NCBI GenBank assembly: GCA_035308965.1
Contig: DATGFN010000044.1
Location: forward strand, 1-64,000
Source of the DNA: DASYXZ01 sp035308965
GTDB taxonomy: Bacteria > Acidobacteriota > Terriglobia > UBA7540
DNA length: 64,000 bases
Direction of reading: 5' to 3'
Below the pieces are notes generated by a model. It was not told where the DNA came from. It did not search any database and was given only the letters and a program-made list of their open reading frames with translations. A program made the position numbers and the translations under genes. This document shows, in pieces, positions 1 to 8,638 of this stretch; the stretch's first letter is position 1, and every line of letters starts with the position of its first letter.

Positions 1-126
1 AAAACTCTGCAAATCCTGAGCGTGACGATTTTCGAAAAAACGCCGATTTTATTGGCCTTTTCGCAATACAGCAACCAACTTCAAGATCCAGATCCTTTTA
101 CCCAACTGGATCTGCTCAACTTATGA
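1..126 (+). CDS. C-terminal end of an IS4-type transposase (partial, cut by window edge)
   Basis: The frame is open from the first base to a TGA at 124-126 and gives 41 residues. The segment Leu-Gln-Ile-Leu-Ser-Val-Thr-Ile-Phe-Glu-Lys-Thr-Pro-Ile, followed by an acidic stretch and a short Leu-rich end, resembles the tail of IS4-family DDE transposases as I recall them. The catalytic core lies outside the window, so whether the element is intact cannot be told. It ends 50 bp before pheT, where pheS or another translation gene would normally be expected. Identification rests on recall of a short C-terminal pattern, hence moderate confidence. Confidence 0.5.
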   Translation, partial: KTLQILSVTIFEKTPILLAFSQYSNQLQDPDPFTQLDLLNL

Positions 127-142
127 TGGGACAGCACTGATT

Positions 143-155
143 TATAATTTATAAT
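143..155 (+). promoter_or_regulatory. Tandem TATAAT boxes upstream of pheT
   Basis: Two perfect TATAAT hexamers, at 143-148 and 150-155, overlap a direct repeat 7 bp apart. The second would place a transcription start near 162, about 15 nt before the pheT ATG. No good -35 box lies at 16-18 bp; the best is the GGGACA-like sequence at 128-133. No Shine-Dalgarno sequence is visible before pheT. The boxes lie between the transposase stop and pheT, so they could be a promoter associated with the insertion. Function is inference. Confidence 0.35.
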
Positions 156-176
156 TTTCCCCTCATACCCCACAAC

Positions 177-2222
177 ATGAAGATTTCCTTAGCTTGGTTA
201 AGAGAATTCGTTGACGTTGCCGCCGATCCGAAAAAGCTTCAAATGGAACTGAAGGCTTTGGGGCTGGGCGCGGAAACGGTCTCCGCCTTCCATGAGGATT
301 CAATTCTCGATCTTGAGATCACCAACAACCGCCCGGACTGCCTCAGCCATTACGGGGTGGCGCGCGAAGTGGCCACGCTGCATCGTACACCGCTCAAACC
401 CTTTCAAACTTCTTTAAAGGAATCGAGCGTTCCAGCGACAAGCGAAATTTCGATTGAAATCACGGCGCCTGAGCTTTGCGCGCGTTTTTGCGGCCGGGTC
501 ATCAAGAACGTCCAAGTCAAGCCATCACCCGATTGGCTCGCGCGGCGGCTCGAAGCGGTCGGCCAACGGCCCATCAATAATGTGGCCGACGTGACTAACT
601 ACGTCATGCTGGAGATGGGCAAGGCGCTGCACGCGTACGACCTGGCCCGCCTGCGGGACAGGAAGATTATTGTGCGGCGCGCGCGTCCGGGCGAGCACCT
701 GATAACACTCGACGGAGTGGACCGCACCCTTGCCTCTGAGCACTTGGTAATTGCCGATGGCAAGCTGCCCGTCGGTTTGGCCGGCATCATGGGCGGCGAG
801 GAGAGCGAGATATCAACCGCAACAAAGGATATCCTGCTGGAAAGCGCATGGTTTGACCCTGCTTCCGTTCGCCGCACCTCCAAATCTTTCGGCATGCACA
901 CCGAAGCGTCACACCGGTTCGAACGCGGCGCCGACATTGAGTCGGCCCCAGCCTCGCTGGACCGCGCCGCGGAGTTGATTGCCGAGATCGCCGGCGGAAC
1001 AGTCCTGTCCGGAGTCGTAGACGTTTATCCCCGGCCGTTTTCCGGGCGGCAAATTGTCTTTCGCCCCAGCGAGATCCGGCGCATCCTCGGCACGGATATT
1101 CCCAATTCAGATGTCGAATACATTCTGCGCGCCCTCGGATTCAAGCTCCAGAGTCAGGAGGGCGGATGGAGTGTTGTGCCTCCCTCCTGGCGCCTCGACG
1201 TCACGCGCGAAGTGGACTTGACCGAGGAGATCGCTCGCGTGATCGGTTACGACCATCTGCCCAAGCGCGTCCGCCCGGCGCCTCCCAGTCTTGAACGTGA
1301 TACCCTGCGCGAGAAAGAATTGATCGTTTCGGAGATCCTGGTGGCGTCCGGCTACCGCCAGATCATCGCCAACTCCATGGTGGACCCAGCGGAAAACGCG
1401 CGCTTCACGGATCGCCCGCCCGTGGTTCTGCAAAATCCGCTCAGCCAGGAAGCCTCCGCCATGCGTTCCACGCCGGTCCCCGGGATGTTGCGCGCGTTGC
1501 GTTGGAACATCGACCGCGGCCAGGCCGATCTCAGATTATTTGAAATCGGTAAGACCTATTCGGCGATTCGAAATCCGGTGACCGGTTTGCCCACGGAAGA
1601 ACGAGTGCTTTCGCTCGGCCTCACCGGGCACAGGCGAGCCGCAAGCGTACACGACGATGCGAAACACGTCGATTTTTTCGATTTGAAGGGCGATCTCGAA
1701 AACCTTCTTGCTGCCTTTGATATCGGCGAATTGAAATTCGAGGCAAGCTCGTTGGCGTACGATGAGCCGGGCTTATGCGGCAGGTTTGTCGATCAAGGTG
1801 GGACCCTGGCCGACTTTGGAAAAATAAGCCCTGAAATCTCCCGCGACTACAAACTGCGCGAACCGATTTGGACGGCCGTGGTCAACTTGGAGCGCCTTCT
1901 TGCCTGTCCGCGACGTGTCCTGCATTTCACCCCCTTCTCGAAATTTCCGGCGGTGGAGCGCGACTTCTCACTTCTCGTGCCCCGGTCGGTCACCTATGAG
2001 CGCATTGTAAGGGCAATTCGCGGACTGGCCCTGGAGGTCGCCCAGGATTTTCGCCCGGTCGATCGAATGCCGGTTGGGAAAATCGCGCCGGAACATTGGA
2101 GCCTCCTGCTCCGCGTCACTTTCCAGAGCCAGACTCAAACGCTGACCAGCGCGGAAATTGACGCGCTGGGCAAGCAGGTGCTTTCAGCGCTTGCGCCGCT
2201 TGGGATTCGACTGAGAACTTAA
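177..2222 (+). CDS. pheT: Phenylalanine-tRNA ligase beta subunit (short form without OB-fold domain)
   Basis: PheT pairs with PheS in the alpha2-beta2 synthetase that charges tRNA-Phe. The protein has 681 residues. It opens with the usual Ser-Leu-Ala-Trp-Leu-Arg-Glu-Phe-Val segment, then passes within about 45 residues to the Asn-Asn-Arg-Pro-Asp-Cys-Leu segment of the B1 domain. The roughly 100-residue EMAP/OB-fold tRNA-binding insertion found in the ~800-residue E. coli type is therefore missing. B3/B4 (about 95-260, with the Gln-Arg-Pro-Ile-Asn-Asn-Val-Ala-Asp motif), B5 (about 290-370), the catalytic-like core and a C-terminal ferredoxin-fold anticodon-binding domain (about 590-681) are present. 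pheS is not directly upstream: a transposase end intervenes. Confidence 0.95.
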   Translation: MKISLAWLREFVDVAADPKKLQMELKALGLGAETVSAFHEDSILDLEITNNRPDCLSHYGVAREVATLHRTPLKPFQTSLKESSVPATSEISIEITAPELCARFCGRVIKNVQVKPSPDWLARRLEAVGQRPINNVADVTNYVMLEMGKALHAYDLARLRDRKIIVRRARPGEHLITLDGVDRTLASEHLVIADGKLPVGLAGIMGGEESEISTATKDILLESAWFDPASVRRTSKSFGMHTEASHRFERGADIESAPASLDRAAELIAEIAGGTVLSGVVDVYPRPFSGRQIVFRPSEIRRILGTDIPNSDVEYILRALGFKLQSQEGGWSVVPPSWRLDVTREVDLTEEIARVIGYDHLPKRVRPAPPSLERDTLREKELIVSEILVASGYRQIIANSMVDPAENARFTDRPPVVLQNPLSQEASAMRSTPVPGMLRALRWNIDRGQADLRLFEIGKTYSAIRNPVTGLPTEERVLSLGLTGHRRAASVHDDAKHVDFFDLKGDLENLLAAFDIGELKFEASSLAYDEPGLCGRFVDQGGTLADFGKISPEISRDYKLREPIWTAVVNLERLLACPRRVLHFTPFSKFPAVERDFSLLVPRSVTYERIVRAIRGLALEVAQDFRPVDRMPVGKIAPEHWSLLLRVTFQSQTQTLTSAEIDALGKQVLSALAPLGIRLRT

Positions 2223-2293
2223 GAACTAGACGGCTGATAGATTTGGCAGTCGGTGTTAAACTTTCGAGGATGAGTATTCAATACGGACTACCT

Positions 2294-2551
2294 ATGACTG
2301 AATCCATGGACCATTTGGGCAAGTTGGAAGAGAAAATAGCCAAAGCCGCCGAGCTCTTCAAGCGGTCACACGTGGAGCGGCTTGAGCTGCAACAGGAAAT
2401 TGAAAGAATGCGCGCCGACTTCAAGGACCGCCTAAAACGCGCCGACGCCGTGGAGCAGGAGCTTCAAAGCCTTCGCCGCGAGCGCGAGGACGTGCGGGCG
2501 CGCATTGAGAAACTTCTCGATCAGATCGAATTGTTGACAAAGTCCGATTAG
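2294..2551 (+). CDS. ZapB-like short coiled-coil protein
   Basis: The product is about 85 residues, almost wholly alpha-helical with a heptad pattern rich in Glu, Lys, Arg and Leu (for example Leu-Glu-Glu-Lys-Ile and Arg-Ile-Glu-Lys-Leu-Leu). No enzyme motif or membrane segment is seen. It sits between pheT and zapA, and small coiled-coil genes in this place are often annotated as cell-division ZapB-like proteins. Start choice is uncertain: ATG codons at 2270 and 2294 and a GTG further upstream are in frame. 2294 fits the start of the helical region. The ZapB name is inference from shape and position. Confidence 0.65.
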   Translation: MTESMDHLGKLEEKIAKAAELFKRSHVERLELQQEIERMRADFKDRLKRADAVEQELQSLRREREDVRARIEKLLDQIELLTKSD

Positions 2552-2620
2552 ACGGAAAATAATCATTTTCACGAGCAGTGGCGCCGGAACGGCGCTTGGG
2601 ATTTCGAACCAAGGAGCGTT

Positions 2621-2920
2621 GTGACACCAACCAAAGACGGCATCCGCGTGATGATTTACGACCAGGAATACTACATGAAGGGGGCCCTCGACGCCGAATA
2701 CATCGAGAAGCTGGCGCAGTACCTGGACGCGAAAATGCGCTCGATCGCGGGACGGACGCGGACAGTGGATTCGCTGCGCGTCGCGGTGTTAGCCGGCCTG
2801 AATATCGCCGACGAGTATCACCAATTGAAAGCCAAACACGAGAGCACCACCAATGAAGTGAACCAAAAAGTGGGTGAGTACAGTGACGCGTTGGACCAAA
2901 TTCTGAAGCAAGCCGTGTGA
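2621..2920 (+). CDS. zapA: Cell division protein ZapA
   Basis: ZapA binds FtsZ and helps bundle protofilaments at the Z ring. The 99-residue product has the family layout: an N-terminal beta-rich globular part (Val-Met-Ile-Tyr-Asp-Gln-Glu-Tyr and Asp-Ala-Glu-Tyr-Ile-Glu-Lys-Leu-Ala), a middle helix (Thr-Val-Asp-Ser-Leu-Arg-Val-Ala-Val-Leu-Ala-Gly-Leu-Asn-Ile-Ala-Asp-Glu) and a C-terminal coiled coil. The start is GTG at 2621, with AAGGAG at 2611-2616 as a well-spaced ribosome-binding site. It lies directly upstream of the 6S RNA, a conserved arrangement in many bacteria. Confidence 0.85.
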   Translation: MTPTKDGIRVMIYDQEYYMKGALDAEYIEKLAQYLDAKMRSIAGRTRTVDSLRVAVLAGLNIADEYHQLKAKHESTTNEVNQKVGEYSDALDQILKQAV

Positions 2921-2923
2921 AGA

Positions 2924-3115
2924 GCGAGCCTTTTCCGCGCAGCAGCAAAATCTGACCGGCTGCTTCCAGACTGCCTTGAGCCTTCCCCCCTGAAAATCCC
3001 AATCGCCACACAGCTTCCCTCCAAATCAGAGTAAGATAGAGGCGTGCGTCGATGCAACTACCGCAGGAATTGCCTTTAGGCAATTCGATCCCGCCTGCAT
3101 CCGGGGAAAGGCACG
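2924..3115 (+). ncRNA. ssrS: 6S RNA
   Basis: 6S RNA mimics an open promoter and sequesters sigma-70 RNA polymerase. The gap between zapA and ymdB folds as a 6S RNA. A closing stem pairs 2928-2936 (GCCTTTTCC) with 3104-3112. GCAG at 2939-2942 then pairs with CTGC at 3095-3098. After a large central bubble, GCCTT 2973-2977 pairs with GAGGC 3039-3043 and CTGA 2990-2993 with TCAG 3026-3029. The 3' side of the bubble carries its own small hairpin, GAATTGCC/GGCAATTC (3067-3086), like the one in E. coli 6S RNA. Length (about 190 nt) and the zapA neighbour also fit. Fold and pairing are read by eye; exact ends are approximate. Confidence 0.82.
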
Positions 3116-3124
3116 AAAAATAAA

Positions 3125-3907
3125 ATGAAGATTCTTTACATTGGCGACATCTTTGGCCAGCCGGGCCGCCGCGTCGTGAAAGAGACCCTGCCCGCAATCA
3201 TCCAGGAACACGCCCCCGACCTGGTGCTGGCCAACGTTGAGAATGCCGCCTCAGGTTTCGGCATTACCCCGCAGTTAGTGGAGGAAATGCTCGACCTCGG
3301 GATTGCCGTTCTGACCTCCGGCAACCACATTTGGGACAAGAAGGAAATTCTACTTTACCTGGCCGAGCATGCGGACGGCCGCCTGCTCCGCCCCGCCAAC
3401 TATCCTCCCGGAGTTCCGGGCCATGGTTTGTACGTGGGCAAAACGCGCAATGGAATCGATTACGCTGTGATGAACCTCCAAGGTCGCGTCTTTATGCCCA
3501 CCATTGATTGCCCTTTCCGAGCCGCAGACTCGTTGCTCAAATCGATTGCCCCGGAAGTTAAAATCCGGATTCTCGATTTTCACGCCGAGGCCACTTCCGA
3601 AAAAATGGCGATGGGCTGGTACCTTGACGGGCGCTCCACCGCCGTGGTGGGCACTCACACTCACGTCCCAACGGCTGATGAAGCCGTGCTGCCACAAGGC
3701 ACGGCCTACATTACCGACCTCGGTATGTCGGGCCCGTACGATTCGGTGATCGGCGTGGACAAGAATGCCATCATCAAAAAATTCCTGAACCAGATTCCGG
3801 CGCGATTCGAAGTGGCCAAGGGCGATGCGAGGCTCTCCGCCGTCCTCATTGAAGCTGACCCGGAATCCGGGCGGGCGAGTTCAATCCAAAGAATCATGCG
3901 GAAATAA
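3125..3907 (+). CDS. ymdB: YmdB-family metallophosphoesterase
   Basis: This is a 260-residue protein of the TIGR00282/YmdB family, dinuclear-metal phosphodiesterases that act on 2',3'-cyclic nucleotides and affect RNA turnover and biofilm formation in Bacillus. Visible metal and active-site motifs are Gly-Asp-Ile-Phe-Gly (residues 7-11), Asn-Val-Glu-Asn-Ala, Ser-Gly-Asn-His-Ile-Trp-Asp, Asp-Phe-His-Ala-Glu-Ala-Thr-Ser-Glu-Lys and Gly-Thr-His-Thr-His-Val-Pro-Thr-Ala-Asp. Length is typical. The ATG is 9 nt after the predicted 6S RNA end and has no clear ribosome-binding site. The rny gene, often a neighbour of ymdB, is absent here. Confidence 0.9.
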   Translation: MKILYIGDIFGQPGRRVVKETLPAIIQEHAPDLVLANVENAASGFGITPQLVEEMLDLGIAVLTSGNHIWDKKEILLYLAEHADGRLLRPANYPPGVPGHGLYVGKTRNGIDYAVMNLQGRVFMPTIDCPFRAADSLLKSIAPEVKIRILDFHAEATSEKMAMGWYLDGRSTAVVGTHTHVPTADEAVLPQGTAYITDLGMSGPYDSVIGVDKNAIIKKFLNQIPARFEVAKGDARLSAVLIEADPESGRASSIQRIMRK

Positions 3908-3918
3908 CCAGGGAGGGA

Positions 3919-5376
3919 TTGATGCTCTCGCGGCAATTACTGGTTCGAATCACTGCCCTTCTTATCCTCTTGGGCTCCACGTGTGCATTGGCGCAGGACG
4001 CGGCGAAGCGCCCCGCGTCGGTGCAGGCCTATATCAGCGTGGAGGCCCCCGTGGTCGCCCTCACCCACGTCCAGCTGATTGACGGTACAGGCGCGGCGCC
4101 GCTCGACGACCAGACCCTTATCATTGAGGGCGGCAAAATCAAGAGCGTGGGGAGCGCCGCGCAAACTCCTCCGCCCCCCGGCGCAAAGGTTCTCGACCTC
4201 GCGGGCTTCACCGTGATTCCCGGACTGGTGGGCATGCACGACCACCTTTTTTATCCCTCGGGCGGTGTGGAGGGAACCGCCATTTACAATGAGATGGGTT
4301 TCAGCGCACCGCGCCTCTATCTCGCCTGCGGGGTCACTTCAATCCGCACCACCGGGAGCATTGAACCCTACACCGATCTCAATTTAAAAAAGCTGATCGA
4401 TGACGGAAAACTAACCGGCCCCAAGATTCACGTGACCGGGCCCTACCTTGAAGGCGCCGGCGCCTACACGCCCCAGATGCACGAATTAACCGGCGCGGAG
4501 GATGCGCGCAGGACGGTCGATTTCTGGGCGGGTCAGGGCGTGACCTCTTTCAAAGCTTATATGCATATTACACGCGCGGAACTTTCCGCCGCGATCGAGG
4601 AGGCGCACAAGCACGGAATCAAAGTGACCGGACATCTGTGCTCGGTCGGTTTTCGCGAGGCGGCGGCGCTGGGCATTGACGATCTGGAGCACGGCCTCCT
4701 GGTGGACACTGAATTCGACCCCGATAAAAAGCCCGACTTTTGCCCGTCGCAGCGGACCACCGCCGCCACCGAGTCCAAACTGGATGTTGAAAGCGCCCCA
4801 GTCCAGGAGACTATCCGCGATCTAGTCGCGCATCACGTGGCGATGACTTCCACTTTGCCGATATTTGAGACCTTTGTTCCGAATCGTCCGCCTCTGTCGC
4901 AACACGTCCTTGCCTCATTGCTCCCAGAAGCTCGGATTGCATACCTCACGGAGCGTGCGCGCGTGGCCGACGGCAAAGATTCCCCGTGGCCGGTGATTTT
5001 CAAGAAAGAGATGCAATTTGAGCGTGATTTTGTGAAGGCGGGCGGCCTGCTTTTAGCCGGAAATGATCCTACTGGATACGGCGGCGATCTCGCCGGGTTC
5101 GGAGACCTCCGCGGTGTGGAATTGCTGGTCGAAGCCGGCTTCACTCCTGCTGAGGCCATTCAAATCGCTTCGTCAAATGGCGCTAAATTCATGGGCGAGT
5201 CAGACAGGATCGGTACCATCGCGCCGGGCAAACAAGCCGATCTGGTGGTGATCAAAGGCGACCCGAATAAAAGTATTGCCGACATCCAGAATGTGACATT
5301 GGTTTTCAAGGACGGCATCGGATACGACTCGGCCAAAATGATTGATTCGGTCCGTGGCGCTGTGGGCTTGCACTAA
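3919..5376 (+). CDS. Secreted amidohydrolase-family metal-dependent hydrolase
   Basis: The 485-residue protein begins with a signal peptide (hydrophobic stretch about 8-25, Ala-Leu-Ala-Gln cleavage region), so it is exported. It is an amidohydrolase of the imidazolonepropionase/prolidase-like group. The N-terminal beta domain leads into Gly-Met-His-Asp-His (metal HxH), a Ser-Phe-Lys-Ala-Tyr segment with the likely carboxylated Lys, Gly-His-Leu and Leu-Glu-His metal histidines, and Ala-Gly-Asn-Asp with the catalytic Asp. The C-terminal Gly-Thr-Ile-Ala-Pro-Gly-Lys-Gln-Ala-Asp-Leu-Val motif is typical. The substrate cannot be named; such periplasmic enzymes often act on dipeptides or cyclic amides. 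The start follows a GGGAGG ribosome-binding site. Confidence 0.85.
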   Translation: MMLSRQLLVRITALLILLGSTCALAQDAAKRPASVQAYISVEAPVVALTHVQLIDGTGAAPLDDQTLIIEGGKIKSVGSAAQTPPPPGAKVLDLAGFTVIPGLVGMHDHLFYPSGGVEGTAIYNEMGFSAPRLYLACGVTSIRTTGSIEPYTDLNLKKLIDDGKLTGPKIHVTGPYLEGAGAYTPQMHELTGAEDARRTVDFWAGQGVTSFKAYMHITRAELSAAIEEAHKHGIKVTGHLCSVGFREAAALGIDDLEHGLLVDTEFDPDKKPDFCPSQRTTAATESKLDVESAPVQETIRDLVAHHVAMTSTLPIFETFVPNRPPLSQHVLASLLPEARIAYLTERARVADGKDSPWPVIFKKEMQFERDFVKAGGLLLAGNDPTGYGGDLAGFGDLRGVELLVEAGFTPAEAIQIASSNGAKFMGESDRIGTIAPGKQADLVVIKGDPNKSIADIQNVTLVFKDGIGYDSAKMIDSVRGAVGLH

Positions 5377-5419
5377 CTTTCGGCGCCGAGAATTCGTATT
5401 TCTTGGAAAGGTTGGACGT

Positions 5420-6763
<1,344 letters not shown>

Positions 6764-6775
6764 GTAGGAATCGTA

Positions 6776-7822
6776 ATGGGCACTATTTGGTTTTGTCTGG
6801 TGGCCGTGATGCTCGCCGCCTACGTGGTTTTTGACGGCTTCGACCTTGGCGCCGGCATCATCCATTTGTTCATTGCCAAGACGCCGGACGAGCGCCGCCT
6901 GGTGTTGCGCTCCATCGGCCCGGTTTGGGATGGTAACGAAGTGTGGCTGCTGGCGGCAGGCGGCACGCTCTATTTTGCATTTCCACCCTTGTATTCCTCG
7001 GGCTTCAGTGGTTTCTACCTCCCTTTGATGATCGTGCTCTGGCTCCTGATCCTGCGGGGAATTTCGATTGAATTTCGCAACGCGATTGATAGCCCGGTGT
7101 GGATTCCATTTTGGGATGTAGTATTTTCCCTTTCCAGTTTCTTGCTGGCTGTTTTCTTCGGCGCCGCGCTCGGCAACGTCGTTCGGGGCGTTCCGCTCGA
7201 TGCCCAGAACCGATTCTTTGAGCCCTTGTGGACGAATTTCCGCCTGGGCGGCGAGACTGGAATTCTAGATTGGTACACGATTCTCATAGGTGTGGCGGCC
7301 TTGCTGAGCCTCGCGCTGCATGGCGCGTTTTGGGTGGCTCTCAAAACCGAGGGACCCGTCCACGACCGCTCCCAGTCGGTGGCGCGCAGGCTCTGGCCCG
7401 GCGTGGCGGCGCTCACATTCGCAATTACCGTTGTAACATTTGACGTTCAGCCGCAAGTTCGCCAGAACCTGTCAAATTATTTCTGGGGTTTCGTGTTTCC
7501 GTTTATCGCTCTCGCCGGATTGTTATTCGAGCGCTGGTTTATTTATCGGAGGTCTGATTTGAAAGCATTCCTCGCCTCGTGCGCATACCTCGTGGGTATG
7601 CTCACCAGCGTCGTCTTTGGAGTCTATCCTTACGTCCTTCCTTCGAGCAGCAATCCTGCTTATGCCCTGACTATTCAAAATGCCAAAGCCGCGGATTACG
7701 GCTTGCGCGTCGGCCTGGTATGGTGGCTTATCGGGATGGCGCTGGTGAGCGGATATTTTATTTTCGCCTACCGTCATATGGCCGGAAAGGTAGCCGCGGG
7801 CGGAGATCACGAAGGGTATTGA
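6776..7822 (+). CDS. cydB: Cytochrome bd-type quinol oxidase subunit II
   Basis: Subunit II of the bd/CIO oxidase, 348 residues with eight or nine hydrophobic helices. It shows the family start (Thr-Ile-Trp-Phe-Cys-Leu-Val-Ala-Val-Met), then Val-Phe-Asp-Gly-Phe-Asp-Leu-Gly-Ala-Gly and Gly-Pro-Val-Trp-Asp-Gly-Asn-Glu-Val-Trp-Leu, the quinol-oxidase signature of this subunit. It follows cydA by 12 bp, so the two are co-transcribed. No CydX-like small gene or cydDC exporter is seen next to it. The pair supports microaerobic or high-affinity oxygen respiration. Confidence 0.92.
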   Translation: MGTIWFCLVAVMLAAYVVFDGFDLGAGIIHLFIAKTPDERRLVLRSIGPVWDGNEVWLLAAGGTLYFAFPPLYSSGFSGFYLPLMIVLWLLILRGISIEFRNAIDSPVWIPFWDVVFSLSSFLLAVFFGAALGNVVRGVPLDAQNRFFEPLWTNFRLGGETGILDWYTILIGVAALLSLALHGAFWVALKTEGPVHDRSQSVARRLWPGVAALTFAITVVTFDVQPQVRQNLSNYFWGFVFPFIALAGLLFERWFIYRRSDLKAFLASCAYLVGMLTSVVFGVYPYVLPSSSNPAYALTIQNAKAADYGLRVGLVWWLIGMALVSGYFIFAYRHMAGKVAAGGDHEGY

Positions 7823-7857
7823 AACAACATCCCAGCGGCATGATGCCGAGTGGACTT

Positions 7858-7886
7858 TTGACAAATGAGATAATCTTTGCCATTAT
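7858..7886 (+). promoter_or_regulatory. Promoter of the MazEF-type operon, possibly leaderless
   Basis: A perfect -35 TTGACA (7858-7863) is followed after 17 bp by CATTAT (7881-7886) as a -10 box. Transcription would start near 7893, one base before the antitoxin ATG at 7894, implying a leaderless mRNA; no Shine-Dalgarno sequence precedes that ATG. An alternative TATAAA at 7884-7889 has a 20-bp spacer. Confidence 0.5.
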
Positions 7887-7893
7887 AAAAGAT

Positions 7894-8151
7894 ATGAGCA
7901 AAGCTACGAGGTCTTCCAAGAGCTTTACGGTCGACCACACCATTCTCGACTATCTTCAGCGCACCCGATCCAATCGCTCGCGGAGCGAGAGGGTCAATGA
8001 ATTGCTTCGTCGGGGAATCATGCAGGAGCAATATGAAGCTCTGGCTGAGGAAGCGGCCGAGTTTTTTGGCGCTATTGGAGAGTCGGAACGGACGGAGCGC
8101 AGGGCCTTCTCCAAGGCCGGCCTCCGGTCGTTCACGCGGGATGCTGAATGA
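7894..8151 (+). CDS. Antitoxin of a MazEF-type toxin-antitoxin pair
   Basis: The 85-residue product has a short N-terminal DNA-binding-like region (Lys-Ser-Phe-Thr-Val-Asp, Arg-Ser-Arg-Ser-Glu-Arg-Val-Asn-Glu-Leu-Leu-Arg-Arg) that looks like a ribbon-helix-helix segment, followed by an acidic helical tail (Glu-Glu-Ala-Ala-Glu-Phe-Phe) suited to wrapping a toxin. Its stop overlaps the toxin start (ATGA), typical of TA operons. The frame is open upstream to 7579 inside cydB, but the ATG at 7894 lies directly below a good promoter. The role is inferred mainly from the neighbouring MazF-like gene. Confidence 0.75.
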   Translation: MSKATRSSKSFTVDHTILDYLQRTRSNRSRSERVNELLRRGIMQEQYEALAEEAAEFFGAIGESERTERRAFSKAGLRSFTRDAE

Positions 8152-8495
8152 TGCCTCGCAATGTTCCCATGGGATGGTTTCCCAGGCGAGGGGAAGTTTA
8201 CTTGGTCCGGCTGGACAAGAACCGTCCTGCCCTCGTGATTTCTACCGACGCTCTAAACCGCCATGCCTTGGACGTGTGTGTGGTTCCACTTACGACTGTC
8301 GTCCGCCCGAAATTCTCGTTGCGTGTTCCCATTAAATCTGGTGAAGGCGGTCTGGGCCGCAATTCATGGGCCAAGTGCGACCAGGTAACGACGATTGAAA
8401 AGACGCTCTTGCTCTATCCTGCACTTGGCCGCTTGGGGAGCCAAACTCTCAAATCCATAGAGGGAGCTGTCAAGCTGGCGCTCCAATTAACCTGA
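8148..8495 (+). CDS. MazF/PemK-family endoribonuclease toxin
   Basis: The 115-residue product has the PemK/MazF fold signature: Arg-Arg-Gly-Glu-Val-Tyr-Leu-Val near the N-terminus, Arg-Pro-Ala-Leu-Val-Ile-Ser, Val-Val-Pro-Leu-Thr-Thr, and Ser-Trp-Ala-Lys-Cys-Asp-Gln-Val-Thr-Thr, with the family's conserved Arg and Thr. Members cleave mRNA (or other RNA) at short sequences. It is translated from an ATG overlapping the antitoxin stop. Two adjacent ATG codons are possible starts. It is intact and full length for the family. Confidence 0.88.
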   Translation: MMPRNVPMGWFPRRGEVYLVRLDKNRPALVISTDALNRHALDVCVVPLTTVVRPKFSLRVPIKSGEGGLGRNSWAKCDQVTTIEKTLLLYPALGRLGSQTLKSIEGAVKLALQLT

Positions 8496-8638
8496 ACTTG
8501 AAGTCTCGACTCCATCACGCCGTTGATGGGCGCAATCGAATAGGCGCAGGCCCAAACCTTGTCCCGGCAGGGTATTATTAATTGGGCGGTTGCAAGAGAC
8601 GGCACCGAAGGGCAAGGCTGATTCTCTCCGATAGGCCA

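Noticed and set aside
5342..5419. Upstream start for cydA inside the amidohydrolase gene
   Set aside because: The extension is unlike CydA N-termini, and the TTG at 5420 has a well-placed ribosome-binding site.
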